Shown here: piece after piece, positions 1-5,552 of the stretch
How the letters are laid out: each line of letters starts with the position of its first letter
How positions within the stretch are numbered: position 1 is the first letter of the stretch
Assembly: GCA_030043175.1 (NCBI GenBank)
Contig: JASHYD010001325.1
Span: 1 to 7,585, forward strand
DNA length: 7,585 bases
Direction: 5' to 3'
DNA from: Xanthobacteraceae bacterium
Lineage (GTDB): Bacteria > Pseudomonadota > Alphaproteobacteria > Rhizobiales > Xanthobacteraceae
The notes under the pieces: model-generated
Database searches by the model: none
Seen by the model: only the letters and a program-made list of their open reading frames with translations
What the model was told of the DNA's origin: nothing
Program-made: the position numbers and the translations under genes

Positions 1-38
1 CGTACCGCAAAATTGACTTCCGAGATGGGTCACCTTCA

Positions 39-88
39 GACCAAATAGGAGGCTGCATCGTTGCCTGTCTATTGGTCCGGACCTCCTA
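39..88. repeat. Short competing inverted repeats
   Basis: GACCAAATAG (39-48) pairs with CTATTGGTC (69-77) with one bulged base, and TAGGAGG (46-52) pairs with CCTCCTA (82-88). The two pairings overlap, so only one can form at a time. No gene could be recognised to the left, and no T-run follows on either strand, so neither terminator nor attenuator can be assigned. It may be chance or the edge of a decayed element. Confidence 0.25.
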
Positions 89-152
89 CATGAGCTGCCG
101 TTCTGCGCCTTGCGTTCGTCCTGAACAACGCGCTCGGGTCGCTCGCTTGTTT

Positions 153-453
153 TCAAGGTGATCGCGGAATCTCAGGCAACCGTTCCCCACCGAAGCGCTT
201 GCCAAAGGCCTCGGCGTCTTCAGGCTTGGCAAAGCAGAATGCGACAACGTCGCTGTGGTCGCGCCGCATGGGAGTACGTGAGCGGCGTCGCCGATAGGAC
301 ACCGGCAGCGCAAAATATGACCTCACGGTTCACGCGGTCCCGCACCTTTTCGGCCGGGAGCGCCACGTGATGCGGGAACTGCGGAATTATCCGAAGTGGA
401 GGCCATTTCCGATTGAGAGCGCCGCGGGTGATTTCGCCTTTGCGGTGGGTCAT
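153..453 (-). pseudogene. Frameshifted remnant of a small conserved rhizobial hypothetical protein
   Basis: Reading leftward from an ATG at 451-453, the frame gives [11 protein letters not shown], then [12 protein letters not shown] and [17 protein letters not shown]. One extra base near 268-272 moves the homologous reading to the next frame, which continues [20 protein letters not shown] and then FGKRFGGERLPEIPRSP to a stop at 153-155. The joined sequence resembles a roughly 90-residue cytoplasmic protein of unknown function that I recall from Bradyrhizobium-type genomes. About nine extra residues (PPLRIIPQF) seem to interrupt the usual KWPHHVALP segment. The uninterrupted frame 220-453 alone would give only the N-terminal half with a nonsense tail, so no functional protein is expected. 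The family assignment is from memory; the frameshift itself is read directly. Confidence 0.6.
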
Positions 454-931
454 CGCCGTATGCCATCAGCTTCGTGGCCAGCATCTTGAAGCCCCTTGCG
501 CTGACCTTCACGTATCGTGACACGAGACGACGGGCGGTTGAATACCGTCAGATAGTGAGCAATGTTTTAAGGCTCGCCCATAACGGGAACGGGCACTGCT
601 CGTCGCTCGTTAGCCGCACCGCACCGGGACCAGTTTGCGATGCCGACCGGTTTCCGTCGCACTGGTCGCCCGACTGCGCCCATGGTTCAAGCGCCTTGCT
701 GCCCGATCGTTGCTCCAGAGGCGTTCGGCCCCTGCGGACTTTGACCGACGGCGCTGGCGGCTTCTTGCCTGGCGTACCGTTGGATTGCTTGGACACGTGA
801 GATCATCACCCGCGTGGCCCCAGCCCCACGCGGCTCTTAGAGCTTACCATTCCCACGCAGGAATCCAACGCCGGCCGCTGCGGCAGCGTTCCGGACCCGA
901 TTGGCTAGCTCACTGTCTCTAGGCGCGCCGG
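454..931. other. Gene-poor degenerate region
   Basis: I see no convincing gene here. Overlapping open frames of 60-110 codons occur on both strands, as expected in G+C-rich DNA, and none has a clear ribosome-binding site. The most protein-like piece is a minus-strand frame starting at GTG 794-796, with a basic, proline-rich beginning (KKPPAPSVKVRRGRTPLEQR) that fades into unlikely sequence by about 640. A second piece, minus strand about 936-838, reads ANRVRNAAAAAGVGFLRGNG before a stop. Both could be fossils of rhizobial genes, but neither can be assigned. The neighbouring remnants on both sides suggest this whole interval is decaying. Confidence 0.4.
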
Positions 932-1100
932 TCAGCCCTCAAGTGCCATCCGCCCCGCATCGGTGATCCTGATAGGGACTACCTTTACAACCGTGCGGCC
1001 GGGGCGAGAAGCGCTTCGCGGATTCCTGTTAACGCCACACTTGCGGCGCTGGCCCGTTCTCGCCTTTCACACTCGGACGACTGCATCGCTGTCGCGGGCG
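932..1100 (-). pseudogene. Remnant of a small winged-helix-like protein (same family as the gene at 4133)
   Basis: On the minus strand the frame ending at the stop 932-934 reads GRTVVKVVPIRITDAGRMAL followed by EG. This matches the C-terminal end of the intact protein encoded at 4133-4405 (DKVVEVGRITITKVGRQAIEG) and of the pseudogene at 4582-4831 (PTMKVDRYRITAAGRRAIEG). The N-terminal part is only faintly visible in a neighbouring frame (IREALLAP), so at least one frameshift lies near 1000-1010. The left end of the match is clear and the right end near 1100 is an estimate. It overlaps the out-of-frame tail of the broken luxR gene, which suggests that a deletion or rearrangement joined the two. 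No functional product is expected. Confidence 0.55.
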
Positions 1101-1937
1101 GGCATCGCAAGCTCGCACCTCGCGCGCTCCCGGTACCCGCACCATGTTGGTTCCGGCCCTCGATCGGGCTCAATACCGGCCTCGTTCCCAGCCGCAAGCG
1201 CGAACGCAGAGCGTAGCTCAGATGCCGCTGACGGAGCGGTCGCTTGCAGAATGCCCTGGCGGCTTTGAATAGGGCCGCCCTCGTCCAGCATGTGCTCGGC
1301 CGAGCGGTTGGCATGGAGGACGGTGCCGTGTTCGTTGGTCAACACGACGCCACAGCGCAGCGCATCGAGGGCTTCGGCCATCCGTGTACCCACGATGGTG
1401 CGCACATCCAGCACTTTGCTAATTGTCACCGCGCGCCGCAGATGCGGTAGCAACAGTTTTGCCAGCGTGATCTCGCGCTCGGTGAGGAGGCCTTGGCGTT
1501 CATTGCGTCCAACACCGAGGCCAGCGTGATGCGCTGGTGTGTGCATCAAAAATAAGTGCATGCTATCGACTGTGCCGATCGGCTTTTGCCACTCCTGAAA
1601 AAACGAAGACGATTCGACATACGCAGGGGAAAAGTGGCGCGACACCACATGCGGCTCGTCCAACGACGGCAAGGACGCGGACCGCCTGGCCGAATAAGGC
1701 ATGCAGCTCAGGGACATGTTTGCGGAGCTGCTCGATGTGGTCCGGCTCTACGCCAACGGCCTTGTGAAGAAGCAGGCGATCATACCTAAGATCGCTCAAG
1801 GTCAGAATTATCCCGGCGCAGTCGAGCGCGTGCATGACATCGGCGAGCGTCTGCTCCCACCGAGAGGGATCGAGGGCACAGTCGTAGATCGAGCCAATCA
1901 AGTCCGACAATGCTTGAGACGATATTACATCGGCCAC
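1067..1937 (-). pseudogene. LuxR-type transcriptional regulator, frameshifted and missing its HTH domain
   Basis: The gene starts at GTG 1935-1937, with a GGGGG ribosome-binding site at 1944-1948 on the minus strand, and reads MADVISSQALSDLIGSIYD, then a W-E-Q-T-L helix and DHIEQLRKHVPELHALF. A one-base frameshift between about 1640 and 1695 moves the homology to the next frame (LPSLDEPHVVSRHFSPAYVE, then GLLTEREITLAKLLLPHLRR, MAEALDALRCGVVLTNEHGT and a PAS-like HANRSAEHML segment). Recognisable homology ends near 1160 (LAAGNEAGI), and the frame stops at 1067-1069. Full-length relatives, as I remember them, run to about 370 residues and end in a LuxR helix-turn-helix of about 60 residues. None of that domain can be found here, so even a corrected protein could not bind DNA in the usual way. 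It is divergent from the array starting at 2217, the classic position for a local activator. Confidence 0.75.
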
Positions 1938-1969
1938 TGATCACCCCCACACAGCTTTCAGGTCCGAAC

Positions 1970-1989
1970 TTTGGTAATGATGTACCCAC
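1970..1989. promoter_or_regulatory. Half-degenerate operator dyad, copy 1
   Basis: The left arm TTTGGTA (1970-1976) is intact. The right arm reads TACCCAC (1983-1989) where a perfect partner would be TACCAAA. It occupies the same position as the perfect dyad at 4936-4955, between the luxR start and the array. The natural candidate binder is the LuxR-type protein encoded next to it, but that protein is now broken. This pairing is inference from position and symmetry. Confidence 0.5.
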
Positions 1990-2002
1990 ATGGTCGTTCC
2001 GT

Positions 2003-2008
2003 TATAGC
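2003..2008 (+). promoter_or_regulatory. Possible -10 element for array 1
   Basis: TATAGC lies 13 bases beyond the operator dyad and immediately before the 35-base block shared by both control regions. The second copy has TATAAC at the equivalent place (4968-4973). No good -35 hexamer sits at the usual 16-18 base spacing; instead the dyad covers that zone, as expected for an activator-dependent promoter. The transcription start would be near 2015, leaving a leader of about 200 bases. Assignment rests on conservation and spacing only. Confidence 0.35.
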
Positions 2009-2216
2009 ACTTTTTTGCCCTTCCTCCGCCAAATGGCCGATATCCCCGCCTTCGAGCCGGTGGTATGTTATTAACGAGCTGCCAGCGGGGCGTGCCGATG
2101 CCCACGCGAATTAACGGCGGCGGGGGGAAGGCCCACGGCGGGCATTGAACCTTAAAAAATTGTCTTTGATCGAGCGTGCCTCCCGGCGCGCGATTGCATC
2201 TACATGGAGGAAACCA

Positions 2217-2675
2217 ATGAAACGATTAGGGCTAGGGATCATCGTTGCGCTCGGCTTGACGTTGCCGGCGTTCAGCCAAGAAGCTGACCCGCTCATTGGA
2301 AAGTGGAAGCTTAACGTTGAGAAGTCAACCAGTACCGGCCAATTCGCGAAATTGACCATCAATACTTACACTAGGGATGGACAAAATATCCTCAACACCA
2401 TTGAAGGTATAGACGTCCAAGACAAACCGTACAAAATCGTACTTCAGCACATTTACGACGGAATGCCTCACCCATCGATAGGTGGGCCTAATTATGACTC
2501 AACCGCTTATACCCGAATTGGTAACACTATAAACCTTATTCGGTTTAAACAAGGGAAGGTCGTGGAGGTTGGTCAGGGCGTAATTGTTCCCGGCAAAACG
2601 TTGACGTTTACAGACGAAGGCGTCACCGCAAACGGTCAACCGTACCATTTTGTTATCGTATATGACCGGCAATAA
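2217..2675 (+). CDS. A: secreted protein of the GxWKLNxxKS family, function unknown
   Basis: The start at 2217 is preferred over upstream frames because GGAGG lies at 2206-2210 with six-base spacing and the protein then begins with a clean Sec signal peptide (MKRLGLGIIVALGLTLPAFS, cleaved before Q21). The 152-residue product has a mature domain opening with DPLIGKWKLNVEKST, then DGQNILNTIEGIDV, an HIYDGMPHPSIG loop, a TRIGNTINLIRFKQGK strand pair and the C-terminal GVTANGQPYHFVIVYDRQ. This order matches a common family of exported bacterial proteins that I know as uncharacterised and probably lipocalin-like in fold. It is the first gene of the array, 13 bases ahead of B, and behind the duplicated control region. 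Gene C is its paralogue. No catalytic residues are evident, so a binding role is more likely than an enzymatic one. Confidence 0.85.
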   Translation: MKRLGLGIIVALGLTLPAFSQEADPLIGKWKLNVEKSTSTGQFAKLTINTYTRDGQNILNTIEGIDVQDKPYKIVLQHIYDGMPHPSIGGPNYDSTAYTRIGNTINLIRFKQGKVVEVGQGVIVPGKTLTFTDEGVTANGQPYHFVIVYDRQ

Positions 2676-2688
2676 ATGGAGGCAATCA

Positions 2689-3165
2689 ATGCGTCGCATC
2701 ATTCTCGCTTGCGCCATCGCTGGCGTTCTGAGTGTACCGGTGAAAGCCGATGAAACGTTGAAGTGGCATTATGAAGTCCGCATTACGTCTAACCAAAATC
2801 AACAAGTTGGCGACGTTGAAAAGCATATTATGGGAGTCCTTCGTGCAGAAGGACCCGCCTCTTTACTTGATGGTAGCATGGCCACAACCGCATCGGTCGG
2901 TGCGTATGATATCGTTGTTGGTTCTGGGGGAACCGAGAGCGGCTACGCTTCCATCACTTTTGCTGACGGTTCCGAACTGTGGTTCAAATACGCCGGAGCA
3001 TTAAAATGGGGCGAGACGAAAAATATCGACCATGGCACCTCGATCATAATCGGCGGCAAGGGCCGATATGCAGGGGCAAAAGGGTACGCCACTTGGGAAG
3101 GTGAATTAATTCGCGGGCCTAATGCGGCGGGGCAGTTCGACACCGTGGTCAACATCAAAAAGTGA
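2689..3165 (+). CDS. B: secreted barrel protein with dirigent/allene-oxide-cyclase-like C-terminal motif
   Basis: ATG 2689 follows TGGAGG (2677-2682) and opens a Sec signal peptide (MRRIILACAIAGVLSVPVKA, cleavage before D21). An upstream in-frame ATG at 2650 would lie inside gene A and spoil the signal peptide. The 158-residue product has DETLKWHYEVRITSNQNQQV at the mature N-terminus, a glycine-rich centre, FADGSELWFKYAG, then IIIGGKGRYAGAKGYATWEG and the ending VVNIKK. The GGxGRYAxAKG segment resembles the signature of dirigent and allene-oxide-cyclase-like barrels; this is motif resemblance, not a proven relationship. Paralogues are D and I in this window. Cys8 lies too close to the N-terminus to be a lipobox. 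Probably periplasmic or secreted. Confidence 0.85.
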   Translation: MRRIILACAIAGVLSVPVKADETLKWHYEVRITSNQNQQVGDVEKHIMGVLRAEGPASLLDGSMATTASVGAYDIVVGSGGTESGYASITFADGSELWFKYAGALKWGETKNIDHGTSIIIGGKGRYAGAKGYATWEGELIRGPNAAGQFDTVVNIKK

Positions 3166-3176
3166 GGGAGGGAACA

Positions 3177-3631
3177 ATGTCACGTATCGTTTTCGCCTGC
3201 GCCCTCGCGGGCGTTTTGAGCGTGCCGGCATTCGGGCAAGGCGTCGATCCGCTGATCGGGACGTGGAAATTCAACCCCGAGAAATCGACGGCCACTACCC
3301 ATTACCGAAACGCTTTTCCTTCACGGTCATCAAAGACGGGCAAAACATGCTTAGCATCGTCGAAGGTTTAGATGTCGAAGGTCGGGCGTTCAAATTCCTG
3401 GTTCCCCATATCTATGATGAAATGCCACACCCGATAACGGGTAGCCCTAATTGGGATTCAACACGTATCACCAGGATCGGGCCTACATTCAATCAAGTCC
3501 GTTTCCGCCAGGGGAAGCCTGTGGAGGTTATGCAGGGGATAATTGGCGACAAGACCTTTACGGGCACTGCCGAAGGCGTCGCTCCGAATGGTTCTTCGTA
3601 TCACAACGTTCTGGTGTACGGCAGGCAATAG
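3177..3631 (+). pseudogene. C: paralogue of A carrying a single-base frameshift
   Basis: ATG 3177 follows GAGGGAGG and reads MSRIVFACALAGVLSVPAFG, then QGVDPLIGTWKFNPEKSTAT, where the frame is lost and would stop at 3371. The homologous sequence resumes one frame over at about 3297 (YPLPKRFSFTVIKDGQNM, VPHIYDEMPHPITGSPNWDS, GVAPNGSSYHNVLVYGRQ) and runs to TAG 3629-3631. Restoring one base near 3296-3299 gives 151 residues and exactly the same spacing as A between EKST and DGQN (15 residues). The rest of the gene shows no other damage, so this is either a recent mutation or a sequencing error. The signal peptide resembles that of B, D and H rather than that of A, although the body is A-type. 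The stop codon is 9 bases before D. Confidence 0.8.
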
Positions 3632-3640
3632 GAGGAAATC

Positions 3641-4123
3641 ATGCGTCGTATCATTGCTGCCTGCGCCCTCGCGGGCATTTTGAGCGCGTCGGCGAAAGCC
3701 GATGAAACGGTGAAATGGAGGCATGTGCATCATTACGCATCGAACCAAAACCAGGAGGTTCCCGCCAACGGCCATATCCTGGGCGTCATTCGTCTGCCCG
3801 GAATAGCGTTCTTTCCAGATGGAAGTATTGGCACAAGCTTGGTGATCGGCACCTACGATTTTTACGCTGGAGCATCAACAAGCGGCGGCTATTACACCGT
3901 TACTTTTGCCGATGGCTCAGAACTGTGGATGAAGTGGACCGGAGAAAATAAACTCATCGCCCCAGGAAAACCCGCAACAAAGGGAGGGGGCACCGTGATC
4001 GTGATTGGCGGCAAGGGCCGATATGCGGATGCGAAAGGTGAAGGGACCTTCGTGGCTGAAGCGACCGGGGGCGCACCTGACGGCATCCAATACGTCGATA
4101 ACGTGATCAACATCAAAAAGTGA
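3641..4123 (+). CDS. D: secreted barrel protein, paralogue of B
   Basis: GGAGG (3631-3635) overlaps the stop of gene C and precedes ATG 3641. The signal peptide MRRIIAACALAGILSASAKA is followed by DETVKWRHVHHYASNQNQEV at the mature N-terminus. The 160-residue protein then has NGHILGVIRLPGIAFFPDGS, GTYDFYAG, TFADGSELWMKWTG, a VIVIGGKGRYADAKGEGTF segment and the ending VDNVINIKK. All these blocks recur in B and in I, so this is a genuine paralogous family in which the N-terminal DETxK, the DGSELW strand and GGKGRYAxAKG are the constant parts. No catalytic set or cysteine pair is evident in the mature chain. It is probably exported to the periplasm or beyond. The body is closer to I (PGxAxFPDGSIG shared) than to B. 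Confidence 0.87.
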   Translation: MRRIIAACALAGILSASAKADETVKWRHVHHYASNQNQEVPANGHILGVIRLPGIAFFPDGSIGTSLVIGTYDFYAGASTSGGYYTVTFADGSELWMKWTGENKLIAPGKPATKGGGTVIVIGGKGRYADAKGEGTFVAEATGGAPDGIQYVDNVINIKK

Positions 4124-4132
4124 GTGGAGATC

Positions 4133-4405
4133 ATGTATCGCCACCTTGCTGGCTATCAGGCGAAAAAAACAATGCGTCTCAGTGCGGAGCAACGCTATGT
4201 GCTAGAGCTACTTGCCAGCGACCGGCGCGACGCCAGCAAGGAAGCGCTCGTATTCGTCCAGCAGTTCGATCGCGATACGATCGCCACCCTCATCCGCATC
4301 GGGCTCGCAACAACACAGCGCGTGATCCTCAAGGCTGGCGACAAGGTGGTCGAGGTCGGCCGTATCACGATCACTAAAGTCGGCCGGCAAGCGATCGAAG
4401 GGTGA
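4133..4405 (+). CDS. E: small winged-helix-like cytoplasmic protein
   Basis: The 90-residue product lacks a signal peptide, unlike the four genes before it. After MYRHLAGYQAKKT comes MRLSAEQRYVLELLASDRRD, a helix (KEALVFVQQF), a second helix-turn region (DRDTIATLIRIGLATTQ) and a strand-rich end (DKVVEVGRITITKVGRQAIEG). Helix, helix, recognition-like helix ending in xGLAT, then a hairpin ending in TxxGRxAI is the usual order of small winged-helix DNA-binding proteins. That function is inferred. Start choice is uncertain: GTG 4124 is possible, ATG 4133 has GGAG very close to it, and ATG 4172 would start exactly at the conserved MRLSAEQR. D stops at 4123, so translation is probably coupled. Two decayed relatives lie at about 932-1100 and 4582-4831. 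Confidence 0.7.
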   Translation: MYRHLAGYQAKKTMRLSAEQRYVLELLASDRRDASKEALVFVQQFDRDTIATLIRIGLATTQRVILKAGDKVVEVGRITITKVGRQAIEG

Positions 4406-4434
4406 AGAACGCATCAGGCTGGCGCTCCACAGTC

Positions 4435-4473
4435 AACTCCGGTCACTCCCCAGGGAGATTCCCGGAGTTTTCT
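4435..4473 (+). terminator. Possible terminator hairpin after array 1
   Basis: AACTCCGG (4435-4442) pairs perfectly with CCGGAGTT (4462-4469), and an inner CTCCC (4446-4450) can pair with GGGAG (4453-4457). A short TTTT run follows at 4468-4471 before it is broken by CTCCC. It lies 30 bases beyond the stop of gene E, a sensible end point for the first array. The poor T-run makes an intrinsic terminator only moderately likely. Confidence 0.45.
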
Positions 4474-4581
4474 CCCTTCGATCGGTCTGTATAACTCGCA
4501 GCGGGCTCATTCTCTGACCCGACGCAATGAGTTCGGTCAGGTCCGCCGTGGTGTCCCACAAGAGGCGATACGGGGACCACG

Positions 4582-4831
4582 ATGTCGGCACCACCTGAAC
4601 AGCCACACCTCCTGCCGAGCAACGGCGCGCACTAAAGCTACTCGCCAGGATTCCGGGCGGGGCCGCCGAGGCGACGTTGTTCGCCCATGATTCTGGCGTG
4701 AGATGCTGGCAGGACTTGTACTCGCCGGGTTCGCAACGGTGACAACGGCGTTTATCAGGACCGGCGGCCCGACGATGAAAGTGGACCGCTACCGTATCAC
4801 AGCCGCCGGACGGAGGGCGATCGAAGGTTGA
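4582..4831 (+). pseudogene. Twice-frameshifted relative of gene E
   Basis: ATG 4582 follows GGGGA (4572-4576) and reads MSAPPEQPHL. A lost base near 4609-4611 moves the match to AEQRRALKLLARIPGGAAEA and TLFAHDS. A second lost base near 4665-4670 moves it again to REMLAGLVLAGFATVTTAFI, RTGGPTMKVDRYRITAAGRR and AIEG, with a stop at 4829-4831. The repaired chain has the same helix-helix-hairpin order as gene E and its SAEQRxxLxLLA and GRxAIEG ends. It is on the same strand as E, but there is no tight spacing to either array. No product is expected. The in-frame TGA at 4596-4598 supports starting at 4582 in a different frame rather than further upstream. Confidence 0.65.
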
Positions 4832-4840
4832 TCGAGCGCT

Positions 4841-4906
4841 TCAATCAGTGACTCGGTGCGCGCCCCAAGCGCCCGATAGGGCTTCAGGCGATATCGCATC
4901 GGCCAC
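4841..4906 (-). pseudogene. Second 5' remnant of the luxR-type gene
   Basis: From GTG 4904-4906 the minus strand reads MADAISPEALSG, which matches the start MADVISSQALSD of the broken regulator at 1937. It then loses all similarity and stops at 4841-4843. A run of Gs, the complement of CACCCCC, lies just upstream as in the first copy. It shows that the duplicated block included the regulator's start and that the rest was deleted or never copied. The 21-codon frame is unlikely to make a useful peptide. Confidence 0.65.
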
Positions 4907-4935
4907 TGGTCACCCCCGCGGCCTTCAGGTCCAAC

Positions 4936-4955
4936 TTTGGTAATGATATACCAAA
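4936..4955. promoter_or_regulatory. Perfect operator dyad, copy 2
   Basis: TTTGGTAATGATATACCAAA consists of a 7-base arm, a 6-base spacer and the exact reverse complement of the arm. It is centred about 22 bases before a TATAAC box and about 40 bases upstream of the luxR remnant start. Twenty-base dyads of this kind are typical of LuxR-type binding sites, so the natural hypothesis is that the once-intact regulator bound here and controlled both directions. The spacer sequence ATGAT is also kept in copy 1. Confidence 0.6.
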
Positions 4956-4967
4956 ACACTCGCTCTG

Positions 4968-4973
4968 TATAAC
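4968..4973 (+). promoter_or_regulatory. Possible -10 element for array 2
   Basis: TATAAC sits 12 bases beyond the perfect dyad, one base closer than in copy 1, and leads straight into the 35-base block identical in both copies. There is no recognisable -35 hexamer at standard spacing; the dyad occupies that position. Transcription would start near 4980, leaving a leader of nearly 200 bases before gene F. Confidence 0.38.
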
Positions 4974-5175
4974 ACTTTTTTGCCCTTCCTCCGCCAAATG
5001 GCCGATAGGCGAGCCTTCGAGCGGGTGGTATTTTTAGTTAGCGAGCTGCCATCGGGCGTGCCGAAAGCCCGTGCATTGAACGGCGGCCTGGTGTGCCTAC
5101 GGCGGGCAATTGATCTCAAAACCAGTGTTTTGATGCACGCGCTTCACGCGCGCGATTGCGCTTGCGAGGATAATC

Positions 5176-5538
5176 ATGAGGGCATTGTTCTTTTTACTAT
5201 CCATCGGTGTCGCACATGCTGATCGCCTCAAGGAAAACGTCACCTTCGGCATTCCACACGGCACGTCGCTGTCGGTCGCTAGTCCGGGCCTAGCGAGCTA
5301 TCACCAGCTTTTCCGCTATGGCGACACCTGTATCGGCAAGGAAGACAGTCGCTTCACCGTCAAACGCATCGCCGGCCAGCTCGTGACCGGCGAATATCAT
5401 CTCGTTGAGAATGATATCGCCTACTACAACGAATGTCCCAGCGGCACCTTTGTGATGACCGCTGAGGATGCCGAGAATTTGTGTCGTGCTCAGGCGGAAG
5501 CCGATGAGCGCGAGTGGGATAAGCCATACATTTCGTAA
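5176..5538 (+). CDS. F: small secreted protein with three cysteines, unknown family
   Basis: ATG 5176 follows GCGAGGA (5164-5170). The 120-residue product begins with a short Sec signal peptide (MRALFFLLSIGVAHA, cleavage before D16). The mature part includes ENVTFGIPHGTSLSVASPGL, RYGDTCIGKEDSRFTVKRI, an ECPSGTF segment and a charged C-terminal helix with one further cysteine (NLCRAQAEADEREWD). Two of the three cysteines (in DTCIG and NECPS) flank the central strands and could form a disulphide in the periplasm. I do not recognise the family. It is first in array 2 and so holds the position that A holds in array 1, but it is not related to A. Its stop overlaps the ribosome-binding site of G. 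Confidence 0.8.
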   Translation: MRALFFLLSIGVAHADRLKENVTFGIPHGTSLSVASPGLASYHQLFRYGDTCIGKEDSRFTVKRIAGQLVTGEYHLVENDIAYYNECPSGTFVMTAEDAENLCRAQAEADEREWDKPYIS

Positions 5539-5552
5539 AGGAGGAAAGCATC

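Larger units (their letters stand above)
1921..2216. repeat. Control-region duplication, copy 1 (luxR start plus divergent intergenic region)
   Basis: This stretch aligns along its length with 4888-5175. Shared landmarks in the same order are the first luxR codons, the CACCCCC ribosome-binding-site complement, a CTTTCAGGTCC-like segment, the dyad, a TATARC box, an identical 35-base block (2008-2042), CCTTCGAGC, CGAGCTGCCA, GGGCGTGCCGA, the CGGCGGGCA motif and GCGCGCGATTGC just before the first gene of the array. Copy 1 has small insertions and deletions relative to copy 2. Sequence between the landmarks has diverged, so this is an old duplication whose landmarks have been selectively kept. 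Confidence 0.8.
4888..5175. repeat. Control-region duplication, copy 2
   Basis: This is the partner of 1921-2216, with the same landmarks in the same order: luxR start, ribosome-binding-site complement, dyad, TATARC box, the 35-base identical block (4973-5007), CCTTCGAGC, CGAGCTGCCA, GGGCGTGCCGA, CGGCGGGCA and GCGCGCGATTGC. The stretch ends at the ribosome-binding site of gene F. A 75-80 codon open frame crosses it (4980-5222), but the equivalent frame in copy 1 stops after 14 codons from the matching ATG, so I treat it as non-coding. Confidence 0.8.

Noticed and set aside
548..796. Minus-strand frame from GTG 796 with a basic proline-rich start.
   Set aside because: The first 30 residues look protein-like, but there is no ribosome-binding site and the rest is unconvincing. 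Mentioned only under the gene-poor region.
474..800. 108-codon plus-strand frame.
   Set aside because: Composition rich in C, R, S and H, typical of an out-of-frame reading in G+C-rich DNA; no start signal and no family resemblance.
2689..2720. Cysteine at position 8 of the B, D and H leaders as a lipoprotein lipobox.
   Set aside because: The cysteine comes before most of the hydrophobic stretch, and a proper AxA-type cleavage site follows at about residue 20, so these are ordinary Sec signal peptides.
4980..5222. Open frame of about 80 codons across the second control region (ATGGCCGATAGG..., with ALNGGLVCLRRAIDL).
   Set aside because: No ribosome-binding site, overlaps the start of gene F in another frame, and the equivalent frame in copy 1 stops 14 codons after the matching ATG. 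It may be a fossil, but conservation is at the DNA level.
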